Notes: generated by a model not told the origin, from the sequence alone. Positions 32,746 through 40,172 are shown, counted from the first letter of the stretch. The stretch: DNA of 45,028 nucleotides from Shinella sumterensis (GCF_004514425.2 NZ_MYFN02000022.1:1-45028), one strand, 5' to 3'. Program-made: numbers and translations.

Positions 32746-32940
32746 TCACCCCTCCATGCCCATGAAGGCCGTGATAGGCGGGATGTCGGCAACCATGGCA
32801 GTCTGAGCCGGCGTGCGCTCCTGCTTCCAGCCGATCCCGTCGCGGTAGTCGTTCAGGCGCTTCAATGCGTCGGCAACGGCGAGTTCTCGGCGGAGGAGGG
32901 CCGTCATCTGGTGCTGGCGGTCGATCAAGGTCTTGGTCAT
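32746..32940 (-). CDS. Hypothetical phage protein (64 aa)
   Basis: Helical, basic N-terminal part (LIDRQHQMTALLRRELAVAD, ALKRLNDYRDGIGWKQER). Its ATG overlaps the stop of the Sak4-like gene. Function unknown. Confidence 0.5.
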   Translation of the reverse strand: MTKTLIDRQHQMTALLRRELAVADALKRLNDYRDGIGWKQERTPAQTAMVADIPPITAFMGMEG

Positions 32941-34376
32941 GCCTCACCGCCGATCTCTTCCGGCGCACACTCCAGCCACCCGGCCACCTCACGGATGGCG
33001 CCTGCGCGGTTGGTGTTCTTCCCGGTGATGATGGAATCGGCCGCAAGGAAGATGCTGGCCAGCTTCGGGTGAAGCTCGGGTCGGATAGTGCTCTTCCAGT
33101 CGTCCTTGGCCGAGGCGAGAACGCCGCGCTTGGCGGGCCCGTCCAGATCATCCTGAACGGTGATCGCGAACAGCTTGGCGGCGCATTCGATGAACAGCGC
33201 CCGGTCGGCTTCGGTCATGTCGGTTGATAGGGAGGACGGAGACGAAGCGGAGGGGGATGACGCCTCGCCTCCGTCCTGCGACGAGGCCGGGGGCGCCTCG
33301 CCGTTAACCGACGACGCCTCATTGGCGGGTCCGCGTTCGTCGGTGTTCGGGTTGTCAGATTGAGCCGTGGACGCGCTTTGCGTCTGCTGGCGCACAAAGT
33401 CACGATTGAAGCCCTCTTGCTCTCCAGCGGGCTCGCCTGCCGTTTTGCGGGCATGTGCGATGCGCTCGCCAATGTCGCCCGCTCCGGCATCCATCTGGTC
33501 GGCAAGCATCTGGTCATGGGCAGAAGCGATAGATTTGAGCGTGTCCTTGAAGGCTTCCAGAACGGCCTTCTTGTCCTTGTCGAGCGCCTTCCACCATGCG
33601 GTGAGAGGCCCCATGCCCTGAGCGGCTACGGAAAGACCCTCCCGCTTCGCCTCTTCCAGCGCCATATCGACGGAACGCCCTTCATTGCTCCACTGAGCGA
33701 CAGAAGCGCCAATCTGGGTGGTGATACGGCTTCCCTGCGGGAAAGCAGCCAGCAGGTCTCCGGGGCACTTCTGGAGGGTAGGGACGTGAGTGCCTTCCTC
33801 AAGCATCATGGAGACCGTCATCTCGTAGATGAACGACTTCTCCTGAACGACGACAAAGCCTTCGTTAATGATTTCAGTCTTGCCGTCACGACCCTTGGCC
33901 TGAACAACCTTTTCCTTGACGCGGCAGCAGAAGATGAGATGGGCGCGGGTCTGCAGCAGCTCGTTCATGAGCTTCTTGTGGCCGGCCTTCGGCTTCTGCC
34001 AGCAATGAAGGCCGGCACGCTTGGTCTTGTCCTCGATAGCTTCGGCCTGCTCAAGAACGCCGCCGGAGCCTTCCCATTCATGAGAAATGCTATCGACCAC
34101 GATGGCGGTATATCCAGCCTTCTCGAATGCCTTGATGGCCTCGATGTACCGGCCGGAGGTGAATGGCGGATCCAGATCGATCACGTCAAAACCACCGGCC
34201 ACGTCGGCGTAGAACCTGGAGCGCTTGTTTTCGGTGTCGATGAAGCCGATCTTGCCTTCGGGGCCTACAAGGCCACGGGCATACAGAAGGGCGCTGTACG
34301 TCTTCCCTGAGCCGGAAGGACCGGCAATGGACGTGAGGGTATAGGTTTTCTCGCGAACGGCGCGTTCGATCTTCAT
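32937..34376 (-). CDS. Sak4/RecA-like phage recombination ATPase
   Basis: 479 residues. Walker A GPSGSGKT at 19-26, Walker B AIVVDSI at 91-97, then QKPKAGHKKLMNELLQTRAH: the RecA-core layout of phage AAA_24 proteins such as Sak4, single-strand annealing or exchange factors. A low-complexity acidic/Ser-rich linker (about 360-420) leads to a C-terminal domain (EADRALFIECAAKLFAITVQ...). It lies 2 bp behind a RecE-like exonuclease, the usual partner. The distinction from other AAA_24 ATPases is by context. Confidence 0.8.
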   Translation of the reverse strand: MKIERAVREKTYTLTSIAGPSGSGKTYSALLYARGLVGPEGKIGFIDTENKRSRFYADVAGGFDVIDLDPPFTSGRYIEAIKAFEKAGYTAIVVDSISHEWEGSGGVLEQAEAIEDKTKRAGLHCWQKPKAGHKKLMNELLQTRAHLIFCCRVKEKVVQAKGRDGKTEIINEGFVVVQEKSFIYEMTVSMMLEEGTHVPTLQKCPGDLLAAFPQGSRITTQIGASVAQWSNEGRSVDMALEEAKREGLSVAAQGMGPLTAWWKALDKDKKAVLEAFKDTLKSIASAHDQMLADQMDAGAGDIGERIAHARKTAGEPAGEQEGFNRDFVRQQTQSASTAQSDNPNTDERGPANEASSVNGEAPPASSQDGGEASSPSASSPSSLSTDMTEADRALFIECAAKLFAITVQDDLDGPAKRGVLASAKDDWKSTIRPELHPKLASIFLAADSIITGKNTNRAGAIREVAGWLECAPEEIGGEA

Positions 34377-34378
34377 GG

Positions 34379-35359
34379 TTATGCAGCCTTCGGAATGGAG
34401 GGTTCGTTCTCGATCATCTTTTCGAACTGATCGGTCGGGCTGATCGTGACGCCGCTGTACCAATAGGTAGGCCAGAAGCCTGAGTTCCAGCATTCGGCAA
34501 AGGCGTTGAGCGCCGCCCGGTTCTGTCGTGCGCCAAGCTCGATGTACTGGGCGTCAATCGGCTTGATGTTGTAGGCGTAGGGCCGCTTCGGCTCGATGAA
34601 GAGCAGAACGTGGTCGCGGATATCGACCCCGCGAACTTCCCTGATTGCTGTGCCGGCAAGAGCCAACTGCATGTGATAGTTGAACTTGCGTACGGACAAG
34701 GCGCATCCGCGGTCGCTGGCATCACTCGTCGTCTTTAGATCAGCAATCACGTTGTCTGTCGGGATGGAGTCCGGGCGGGTCTTCACCCACACCCCGGTCT
34801 TCTGGTCCTTGTAGATGACGGAACGCTCAACATCCCCGCGAAGCAAGTCGATGAACGTCTGATCCCGCGCCACACGGTCGGCCATGCCCTCGATCTGTTC
34901 CAGAGCGGAAGGGAGAAGCACGGTCTTGCCGGCGGCAATCTGGGCATCACGCCATTCACGAGCCGCCTTGGTCTTGTAGTCGGGAAACTCTTCGGGGCGG
35001 ATCACGAATTCATCGCGGAACCCGTCTTCCCCTAAAAGCAAAGTATGTACGGCCTTCCCAAGGTTGAAATGATCCTTGGGCTCTTCCGGGGCGCGATCCG
35101 GGTTCAGATAGCTGTTGTCCCAGAACTTGAGGGGGCAGCCATCCGGCGGAGCAATTTCGCGCAAGCCACTGGATGAGATGGAAGGACCATCGCAGCAGTC
35201 CGAGTGGTAAACGGACATTGGAACATTTCGGTAAACGCCATTCCGCGTGATCTTCCCGCCCTGATAGGCAATGTCGCGCTTCATCCCATCGACCATCTTG
35301 CCGACGATGGAGCCGATCGACTGGAAGGCGTCGGTGTCGATATCTGGATTCCGGTTCAT
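34379..35359 (-). CDS. RecE/PD-(D/E)XK-type phage exonuclease
   Basis: 326 residues. Motifs of the RecE/RecB-like nuclease fold are in order: GKAVHTLLLG (H105), VERSVIY (E178), KTRPDSI (D197) and IADLKTT (D207-x-K209). VPMSVYHSDCCDGPSISSSG is the usual opening of the family (DUF3799). It would resect dsDNA ends for strand annealing by the following ATPase. Stop and start are 2 bp apart from that gene; its own start overlaps the upstream stop. Confidence 0.85.
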   Translation of the reverse strand: MNRNPDIDTDAFQSIGSIVGKMVDGMKRDIAYQGGKITRNGVYRNVPMSVYHSDCCDGPSISSSGLREIAPPDGCPLKFWDNSYLNPDRAPEEPKDHFNLGKAVHTLLLGEDGFRDEFVIRPEEFPDYKTKAAREWRDAQIAAGKTVLLPSALEQIEGMADRVARDQTFIDLLRGDVERSVIYKDQKTGVWVKTRPDSIPTDNVIADLKTTSDASDRGCALSVRKFNYHMQLALAGTAIREVRGVDIRDHVLLFIEPKRPYAYNIKPIDAQYIELGARQNRAALNAFAECWNSGFWPTYWYSGVTISPTDQFEKMIENEPSIPKAA

Positions 35360-35754
35360 ATCGTTGCTCCCAGTTCCTTGGCCACGCGCTTAACCTCGCG
35401 GGCCTGTTCGACCGTGCGGATATCCGCCGTGTGGTATTCGTTGACGCCGATCAGGTGCGCGATCATCCCGTAGAGTTCGCGCCGACCGACGCGGCCGGAT
35501 TTCCAGATCGGGTCGATGACGCAGTGAATTTCAGATCGCATCGCCTTTATTCCCGGGGTCGGGATCACGCCGAGCGGGCGCGTCCGGTTCTTGGTCTTGT
35601 GATGGCAACCGACAAAGTTGCCGCAGCCGTCACACTTCCAGAACGGGAGTTCGTGAAGGTCCCGGCGATGCGAGTAGGTCTCACGCCCACTGGTCAGCCG
35701 AGCCTCGACGTCGCGCTGGCAGCCACAGCAGAAGATGGTTTTGGTCTTGGACAT
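35356..35754 (-). CDS. Zinc-finger-containing phage protein (DUF3268-like)
   Basis: 132 residues. FCCGCQRDVEARLTSGRETY, then FWKCDGCGNFVGCHHKTKN gives paired CxxC knuckles followed by GCH; later IDPIWKSGRVGRRELYGMIA and VNEYHTADIRTVEQAREVKR. This order (zinc ribbon, VG.H, PLG, DP.W..., YH...D) is that of the DUF3268 zinc-finger family of phages. AGGAG lies 8 bp upstream of the ATG. Confidence 0.7.
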   Translation of the reverse strand: MSKTKTIFCCGCQRDVEARLTSGRETYSHRRDLHELPFWKCDGCGNFVGCHHKTKNRTRPLGVIPTPGIKAMRSEIHCVIDPIWKSGRVGRRELYGMIAHLIGVNEYHTADIRTVEQAREVKRVAKELGATI

Positions 35755-35765
35755 CCTGGCTGCTC

Positions 35766-35984
35766 CTAAATCCCGGTCGTGCCGAACTTGGTCGCGGCGT
35801 AAAGGCTGATTGCGAAGACGATTGCCGCGGCAAGGATGAGTGCCGTCGGCCCATGCCGAGCGATGTCGTTGTTCGCGTCACGGATGATTTCGAAGGCGCC
35901 GGGCTGGAAATGGCACGGCTTGCCAGAGGGCTCGCAGTCGCATTCGCGAAGGGTGCGGAGGTCGCAGCGGTCAAGCGTGTCCAT
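35766..35984 (-). CDS. Small phage membrane protein (72 aa)
   Basis: From ATG 35984. Cys-containing N-terminal part (LDRCDLRTLRECDCEPSGKP) and one C-terminal membrane helix (GPTALILAAAIVFAISLYAA). Starts inside the preceding gene by 14 bp. Function unknown. Confidence 0.5.
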   Translation of the reverse strand: MDTLDRCDLRTLRECDCEPSGKPCHFQPGAFEIIRDANNDIARHGPTALILAAAIVFAISLYAATKFGTTGI

Positions 35985-36180
35985 GGATAGGAACCTCGTT
36001 CTTGAGCTTGTCGGCGACCTTCTTCGTGCAGAACATGACCCGACCTTTGACGGCCACCGTCTCGTCATCGACCGTGATGGCCTCGCCGCTGCGCTCGTCT
36101 TTGATGACAGTTCCCGCATCCACTTCCATGACGCGCATGCCGCCGAATGCCTCGGTGAAATATTCGGAAGGGCTCTTCAT
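35971..36180 (-). CDS. Hypothetical phage protein (69 aa)
   Basis: ATG 36180 overlaps the upstream stop (TGATG). Beta-rich: EVDAGTVIKDERSGEAITVD, DETVAVKGRVMFCTKKVADK. Function unknown. Confidence 0.5.
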   Translation of the reverse strand: MKSPSEYFTEAFGGMRVMEVDAGTVIKDERSGEAITVDDETVAVKGRVMFCTKKVADKLKNEVPIHGHA

Positions 36181-36518
36181 CACAGCACCGCCATCTGCTC
36201 ATCGCGGCGAATGTCGAACGCGCGATCCGGGTTGCCATCATCCTCGCCAGCCATCGCCTCGGCGAACGCGAGCTGCGCCCGACCGTCGTTCTCGAAATGG
36301 TCAGCGATCAGCAGGAAGATGTTCTTGTTCGTCGTGGTGAAGAACCGTTCCGAGCCGTAGCCGTTGCGGGTGAACCGCTTCCCGCCGATGACGATCTGCG
36401 AGACGTAGAACTCGCCGTCGCCGTCCTCGACAAAGGTCGCCGTGCCAGCCGCGAAGATGCCGGGGCAGAGCTCGAATTCATCGAAGTCGTATTCCATGCT
36501 GAATGCGGGCATTGCCAT
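36180..36518 (-). CDS. Hypothetical phage protein (112 aa)
   Basis: Acidic beta-rich protein: SMEYDFDEFELCPGIFAAGT, ATFVEDGDGEFYVSQIVIGG, FFTTTNKNIFLLIADHFEN. ATG 36518 or 36512 are both possible behind a GAGG site. Family not recognised. Confidence 0.55.
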   Translation of the reverse strand: MAMPAFSMEYDFDEFELCPGIFAAGTATFVEDGDGEFYVSQIVIGGKRFTRNGYGSERFFTTTNKNIFLLIADHFENDGRAQLAFAEAMAGEDDGNPDRAFDIRRDEQMAVL

Positions 36519-36570
36519 TGTCCTCAAACTGCGACGGGACGCTCTCCCGTCTGGACGGAATTGGGTGGGG

Positions 36571-36768
36571 TTAGGCGGCGTCGGCTCGAACGCGCCAAAC
36601 GTGACCGTCGCCATCCGAGAAATATTCCGAGACAGTCCCGGCCCTCATTACGCGCTTGTCGCTCTGCCGATAGAACGTGTAGGTGATGTTCCCGGCGGTA
36701 TCGAAGCGCGCGACCTTCCCCTGAGACCAGAGGTGGTCACTGATCTGATGGATTCGGGCCTGCTTCAT
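36571..36768 (-). CDS. Hypothetical phage protein (65 aa)
   Basis: KQARIHQISDHLWSQGKVAR, then TAGNITYTFYRQSDKRVMRA: a small beta-type fold. ATG 36768 is preferred, with AGAGGGG 6 bp upstream; ATGs at 36774, 36789 and 36810 are in frame. Confidence 0.5.
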   Translation of the reverse strand: MKQARIHQISDHLWSQGKVARFDTAGNITYTFYRQSDKRVMRAGTVSEYFSDGDGHVWRVRADAA

Positions 36769-36838
36769 CTTCATCCCCTCTGGGTTCATCTCTATCGAGA
36801 TCCGCCCCATGGGAGAGGCGGATGCCGCTAAAGATCGG

Positions 36839-37012
36839 TCAGGCGTCGGACATGATGGGGTCGTAACCGGTGTCGCGGCTCGGATATCCCTCGCGAGCAA
36901 AGCGCTCGTTGACCTTCCGATTGCCTTCGCGGCAGTGCCAGTCGATGGCCGGGTGATTGAACGGCACGTACTTGAGTTTCAGGACTGCGCGCTGGTGATC
37001 GAGATGGTCCAT
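36839..37012 (-). CDS. Small phage early protein (57 aa)
   Basis: Encodes a basic/aromatic protein: MDHLDHQRAVLKLKYVPFNH, PAIDWHCREGNRKVNERFAR, GYPSRDTGYDPIMSDA. An AAGGG site lies just upstream of ATG 37012. It is the first well-supported gene downstream of the leftward promoter PL. Domain-like composition supports it being real; function unknown. Confidence 0.6.
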   Translation of the reverse strand: MDHLDHQRAVLKLKYVPFNHPAIDWHCREGNRKVNERFAREGYPSRDTGYDPIMSDA

Positions 37013-37101
37013 TTCCCTTGCTCCTCATGTTCCCGGTGTGCCGGGGGCGGCGGGGTTGTTCGAGGCACGGGCCCCGCCGCGTTGTCCGTGCTGCGCTTCA
37101 C
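36979..37101 (-). CDS. Possible tiny leader ORF (40 aa, GTG start)
   Basis: GTG 37101 has a good GGAGG site 7 bp upstream. The product is Pro/Ala-rich and overlaps the next start by 34 bp. A strong CGGCGGGG/CCCCGCCG stem lies inside it. It might be a translated leader or not coding at all. Confidence 0.3.
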   Translation of the reverse strand: MKRSTDNAAGPVPRTTPPPPAHREHEEQGKWTISITSAQS

Positions 37102-37193
37102 ATGACCGCCTCCCTGATGGAGTGACCGTCACTCAGTTCTCACCGCGACCAGATCTGGCGGAGCCGTCTTCGTGGTCGCTGTCTACGAGGGCT

Positions 37194-37222
37194 AATATGC
37201 GTAATGCATCTTTCGCAGTCAA
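37194..37222 (-). promoter_or_regulatory. Leftward early promoter PL with operator O1
   Basis: On the minus strand: -35 TTGACT (37217-37222), a 17-bp spacer, -10 CATATT (37194-37199). Operator ATGCGTAATGCAT (37197-37209) covers the -10 and half the spacer, so a bound repressor would block it. It faces the early operon running to int. Geometry matches the cro promoter exactly. Confidence 0.75.
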
Positions 37223-37231
37223 GTGGAAAGA

Positions 37232-37283
37232 ATGCAAAACGCATCTTTTTTTGTTGACGCAGGTTTGTGTGTGAGCGTATCTC
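37232..37283 (+). promoter_or_regulatory. Operator O2 and candidate rightward promoter
   Basis: ATGCAAAACGCAT (37232-37244) is a variant of the CI/Cro operator. It is followed by TTGACG (37254-37259), 18 bp and TATCTC (37278-37283), a plausible rightward promoter toward the 250-bp leader and two small genes. The operator lies just upstream of the -35, so it could repress or activate. PL is 10 bp away. Confidence 0.45.
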
Positions 37284-37289
37284 TGTCGC

Positions 37290-37542
37290 CATCGAACGGG
37301 CGACCGGGTGCAATTCCCGAGCTGGTGAAGCCCGAGGCGCGGGAGCGAAAGTCCTACTGCGCTGCCAGAAAATGGGGACGGATCAGCCGAAAGGCATCCT
37401 GCTGAGCGACCGACCGAACGACGGTTCAAGCCAGTGCATCGCTCTCCCTGCCTTTTGGGGTCTTTGTGACTTCATGGGGTAGGGGGAGCTTTGCTTCCTC
37501 CCTCCCTCCACTCGGGTTCAAATCCTCAAGGAAAAGATAGAG
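37290..37542 (+). other. Gene-free, hairpin-containing leader in the immunity region
   Basis: About 250 bp without a convincing ORF. Short stems: CGGG/CCCG at 37305-37319, CCCG/CGGG at 37331-37343, GACCG/CGGTT near 37411-37426, GGGAGC-TTT-GCTTCC near 37484-37499. A GGGTTCAAATCC stretch mimics a tRNA T loop but no tRNA can be folded. It may be an untranslated leader or a phage small RNA. Confidence 0.35.
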
Positions 37543-37719
37543 ATGATAGGTTATCTACAGTCTCAGCTTCATCGAATGAACTCAGAGCAGAAGTCGTTGG
37601 TGGCGCGATGCGCGATGATCCCAGAGGACAAGTGGATCAAAATCGAGCGCGAACGGCTGACGACCCTCTACATGTGGCTCCACATGAAGCCGGGCTCGGT
37701 CGAAAAGCGTCGATTTTGA
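37543..37719 (+). CDS. Small phage protein in immunity region (58 aa)
   Basis: Begins IGYLQSQLHRMNSEQKSLVA and contains RCAMIPEDKWIKIERERLTT: helical and amphipathic. AAGGAAAAG lies upstream of ATG 37543. Located between PL and cI, where lambdoid phages keep accessory immunity genes. Function unknown. Confidence 0.5.
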   Translation: MIGYLQSQLHRMNSEQKSLVARCAMIPEDKWIKIERERLTTLYMWLHMKPGSVEKRRF

Positions 37720-37860
37720 TTTTTGCGGGTTCGAAAAAATATCGCTGACCTGGCCAGCGGTTACGAGGTTCACGCCAAAAACGAATCACTTTCGACTCGA
37801 CTCTCAGCCTGACTCCTGCTTTCTCTACGTGAACGGAATGAGAACATTGCGGAGGTGAGG

Positions 37861-38121
37861 ATGCGCGGGGTTGTTGAGTATTCGGACGCGAACAGGATGC
37901 TTTGCGAGCTTTCGAGCGTCCAGGTATCTTGCGAAGAGTGCGGACGCTCATCATCCCTCGGGTTCAAGGAGCTCCAGTCAGCCACATTCTCAGGGGTCTA
38001 CAACTTCGAGCGCCTTTGTGAACGGCTCCGCTGCAAGGACTGTCCACCACGGCCACGCCCGTGGCGACGGCTGGATATCAAGCCCCTGTGGCGAGGGATG
38101 GCCGCTCAGAGTGTGGCGTGA
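37861..38121 (+). CDS. Zinc-finger phage protein convergent with cI (86 aa)
   Basis: Contains VSCEECGRSSSLGFKELQSA and ERLCERLRCKDCPPRPRPWR: two CxxC pairs spaced for a zinc ribbon. GGAGG lies 5 bp upstream of ATG 37861 (in-frame GTG at 37855). Its last 16 bp overlap the 3' end of the repressor gene on the other strand, so the two transcripts collide. Confidence 0.55.
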   Translation: MRGVVEYSDANRMLCELSSVQVSCEECGRSSSLGFKELQSATFSGVYNFERLCERLRCKDCPPRPRPWRRLDIKPLWRGMAAQSVA

Positions 38122-38837
38122 TGCACGACCTTGTGGACCGAGAAGACATCGTCGTTATCGAAAACGAGCTCCTTCGGCTCCCCTTCCTCGGGGTTGTGCT
38201 GCCACAGCCTCAGAACCTTTGACGATCGAGATCTGAATTCCTTGATGTAGCTCGCCATCTCGTCTCCATCGAACGACGGTTTGAGCTGCACCACAACATC
38301 GTCGCCGGCACGCACCGGCAGCTGCGGGTTAAGCCAGACGGTCTCGCCCGCCTTGTACCGCGGCTCCATAGAGGTGCCGTACACGCGAACGGCATAGGCA
38401 TCCGGAACATTCTCAAGGCCTGGCGGGCAGAAGACATCAGCGACAAGCGCACCGTTCATGATGAACTTGCCATTCGGCCCGGCCTCGGTCTGGCCGAAAA
38501 GCGGAATACGTCGAGTACTCGGGAATTGCTGGTAGACCGGTGGGAAGCTGGCGTTCGGAACTGCAGAGGTAATCGGGGCGTCGACATCCTCGTCGTTGTC
38601 GTTCGCAGACGATCCAGCAGGGCCAGCGCCGCGACCGCGCATCAACCAGTCGAGTGATACCTTGTACCGCCGGGCGTAAAGCTCTGCCTCCCGGACGATG
38701 CCGCGAGTGCCGTTCTCGTGTTGTGCATAGGTAGGGTAGGCAACGCCGAGCGATTCCGCAGCGGCCTTTGCCGATCTGAAGCCCGCCGCCTGCCGAGCAA
38801 GCTTAAGCCGAGCGCCGATTTCTTGATCATCAGTCAT
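38106..38837 (-). CDS. cI: CI-type phage repressor (HTH plus S24/LexA-like domain)
   Basis: 243 residues from ATG 38837 (ATG 38843 possible). HTH region ARLKLARQAAGFRSAKAAAE, SLGVAYPTYAQHENGTRGIV (about 10-48). Self-cleavage site A119-G120 (FGQTEAGPNG), catalytic Ser156 (YGTSMEPRYKAGE) and Lys186 (VVVQLKPS). Damage-induced RecA should trigger cleavage and prophage induction. No ribosome site precedes the start, as in leaderless lambda cI mRNA. Confidence 0.92.
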   Translation of the reverse strand: MTDDQEIGARLKLARQAAGFRSAKAAAESLGVAYPTYAQHENGTRGIVREAELYARRYKVSLDWLMRGRGAGPAGSSANDNDEDVDAPITSAVPNASFPPVYQQFPSTRRIPLFGQTEAGPNGKFIMNGALVADVFCPPGLENVPDAYAVRVYGTSMEPRYKAGETVWLNPQLPVRAGDDVVVQLKPSFDGDEMASYIKEFRSRSSKVLRLWQHNPEEGEPKELVFDNDDVFSVHKVVHHATL

Positions 38838-38861
38838 GCGCATTTTGTAGCGTAAAGAAAA

Positions 38862-38902
38862 ATGCGATAGGCATTGACAAGAAAGAATGCGTAATGCATC
38901 TA
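38862..38902. promoter_or_regulatory. Divergent cI/cro promoter region with operators O3 and O4
   Basis: O3 ATGCGATAGGCAT (38862-38874) and O4 ATGCGTAATGCAT (38887-38899) flank TTGACA (38874-38879). For cro: -35 TTGACA, 17-bp spacer, -10 CATCTA (38897-38902), the same offset from the operator as in PL. On the other strand TTGTCA lies at 38875-38880 for cI. O4 is identical to O1. Confidence 0.75.
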
Positions 38903-38908
38903 TTATGC

Positions 38909-39118
38909 ATGACCCAAGACATCTCGACATCGCAGTTTATCGCCGACGCCATGGAGCACCTTGGCCTCAACCAGCCACGCTTCGCTGACTTGGTCGGTGT
39001 CGACCAGGGAACAGTGTCGAAGTGGGTGAACGGGAAAGCCAACCCTTCGGGGCCGGTTCGAAAGCTTATCGCGCGCCTCGTCGACGAGCATAAGCCAGCG
39101 GCGGAGAACGCAGCATGA
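38909..39118 (+). CDS. cro: Cro-like XRE-family regulator (69 aa)
   Basis: Starts MTQDISTSQFIADAMEHLGL, then the HTH NQPRFADLVGVDQGTVSKWV and NGKANPSGPVRKLIARLVDE. Divergent from the repressor and downstream of shared operators: the Cro position. ATG 38909 has no ribosome site and lies 6-7 bp behind the predicted -10, so the mRNA is probably leaderless. Confidence 0.85.
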   Translation: MTQDISTSQFIADAMEHLGLNQPRFADLVGVDQGTVSKWVNGKANPSGPVRKLIARLVDEHKPAAENAA

Positions 39119-39423
39119 GTGCCGCGTCCGTCCTGGCAGACGCGCTTGCGATTATCGCGGCTCCGAGCCGGTGGGCTAAGGACGCCGTTGCGCTCGACCA
39201 TCGGGGCGCTGAGGTGAAGCCAAGCAGCGACCGAGCAAAGCGTTTCGATATGGTCGGCGCTATCCAGCGCGTTCCGGCCGACGCCAATGACTATGGCGCG
39301 GCCATCCGCATCCTGCGGGCGCAGTGCGGCAAGCAATCCATCTTCGAGTTTAACGACGGCCACGGTCACAAGGCTGTCCTGACATGCATGCGCCGCGCGA
39401 TTGCGGCGGCGGAGGCGGCATGA
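39115..39423 (+). CDS. DUF6197-like phage protein (102 aa)
   Basis: Contains SVLADALAIIAAPSRWAKDA, DHRGAEVKPSSDRAKRFDMV and GAIQRVPADANDYGAAIRIL, the layout of the DUF6197 family (A..l....W......d..G......A..fd..GA). Overlaps cro by ATGA. Function unknown. Confidence 0.6.
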   Translation: MSAASVLADALAIIAAPSRWAKDAVALDHRGAEVKPSSDRAKRFDMVGAIQRVPADANDYGAAIRILRAQCGKQSIFEFNDGHGHKAVLTCMRRAIAAAEAA

Positions 39424-39674
39424 CCTGGAACCTCAACCTTTCCGAAGCGCCGAAAGACCGCGACCTCTGGCTTGCAAGCCGGTGCGGCAAGGTCATCAAG
39501 GCTGCATGGGACAAGAAGCGCGGCCAGTGGGCCGGGTTTGCGACGAACGGCGCGCAGCCGCTGGCATGGCAGCCGTATGTCGTGCCGATGCACCCGCACC
39601 ACATGATGCCGGCAGATCTCCTGCCGGTCTCGGCAGAGGCGATCCCGATCATCGATGACGTGGGGAGTGTGTGA
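39420..39674 (+). CDS. Hypothetical phage protein (84 aa)
   Basis: MTWNLNLSEAPKDRDLWLAS, KVIKAAWDKKRGQWAGFATN, QPLAWQPYVVPMHPHHMMPA: the ...P.DRDLWLA......W......W.GF.......AW.P form is a common small phage protein. ATGA overlap upstream. Function unknown. Confidence 0.6.
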   Translation: MTWNLNLSEAPKDRDLWLASRCGKVIKAAWDKKRGQWAGFATNGAQPLAWQPYVVPMHPHHMMPADLLPVSAEAIPIIDDVGSV

Positions 39675-39675
39675 C

Positions 39676-40020
39676 ATGCGATGCAATTTCCAGGTTGGGC
39701 AGAAGGTGGTTTGCATTTCGGCCGCTCACAATGCCGAAGCACATGAGGCGTGGAGCCGTTCCAGAGGGTTCGATGTCCGATACCCGGTGGTGGGGACGAC
39801 CTACACAATCCGAGAAGTGTTTCTCCACGAAAGCGGCGTGATAGCGCTGCGCTTCCGTGAGTTGGTAAATCCGGCTCTTCCATACGCCAACAAGGTCAGT
39901 GAGTTGGCAATGGATGCCCGACACTTCCGCCCCGTGGCCGAGCGCGGCACTGACGCCGGCATGTCGATCCTACGCGAACTCCTGAACAAGACCGATCAGC
40001 CGGTGAGGGAAGACGCATGA
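39676..40020 (+). CDS. Hypothetical phage protein (114 aa)
   Basis: From ATG 39676 (GGGGAG 8 bp upstream). FQVGQKVVCISAAHNAEAHE and PVVGTTYTIREVFLHESGVI, ALRFRELVNP: a small beta barrel-like protein often found beside phage replication genes. C-terminal helix MSILRELLNKTDQPVREDA. Function unknown. Confidence 0.6.
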   Translation: MRCNFQVGQKVVCISAAHNAEAHEAWSRSRGFDVRYPVVGTTYTIREVFLHESGVIALRFRELVNPALPYANKVSELAMDARHFRPVAERGTDAGMSILRELLNKTDQPVREDA

Positions 40021-40172
40021 CTGTCACGCTCCTCATCTGCTTCGTCGTTCTCATCATCGCAATGTTCCTCTGGCTGGTGGATCGCGCGATGTCGAAGGTC
40101 GGCAACTCCGACCACTCGGGCGCCCTTGAGGGCGACGATCGCAATCCGACCCTTGACGTGAGGCGCGCATGA
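40017..40172 (+). CDS. Small single-span membrane protein (51 aa)
   Basis: One N-terminal membrane helix (TVTLLICFVVLIIAMFLWLV) and a hydrophilic tail (SKVGNSDHSGALEGDDRNPT). ATGA overlaps at both ends argue that it is translated. Function unknown. Confidence 0.55.
   Translation: MTVTLLICFVVLIIAMFLWLVDRAMSKVGNSDHSGALEGDDRNPTLDVRRA

Noticed and set aside
37300-37345. Possible cobalamin riboswitch because of GGGTGCAATTCCC
   Set aside because: The B12 box and remaining conserved core are missing, and the downstream genes are phage proteins.
37133-37429. 98-residue minus-strand frame across PL and O2
   Set aside because: It covers both operators and the promoter and has no domain-like sequence.
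37486-37535. Possible tRNA or tmRNA end at GGGTTCAAATCC
   Set aside because: T stem has a mismatch and a G-U pair, and no acceptor or D arm can be found upstream.
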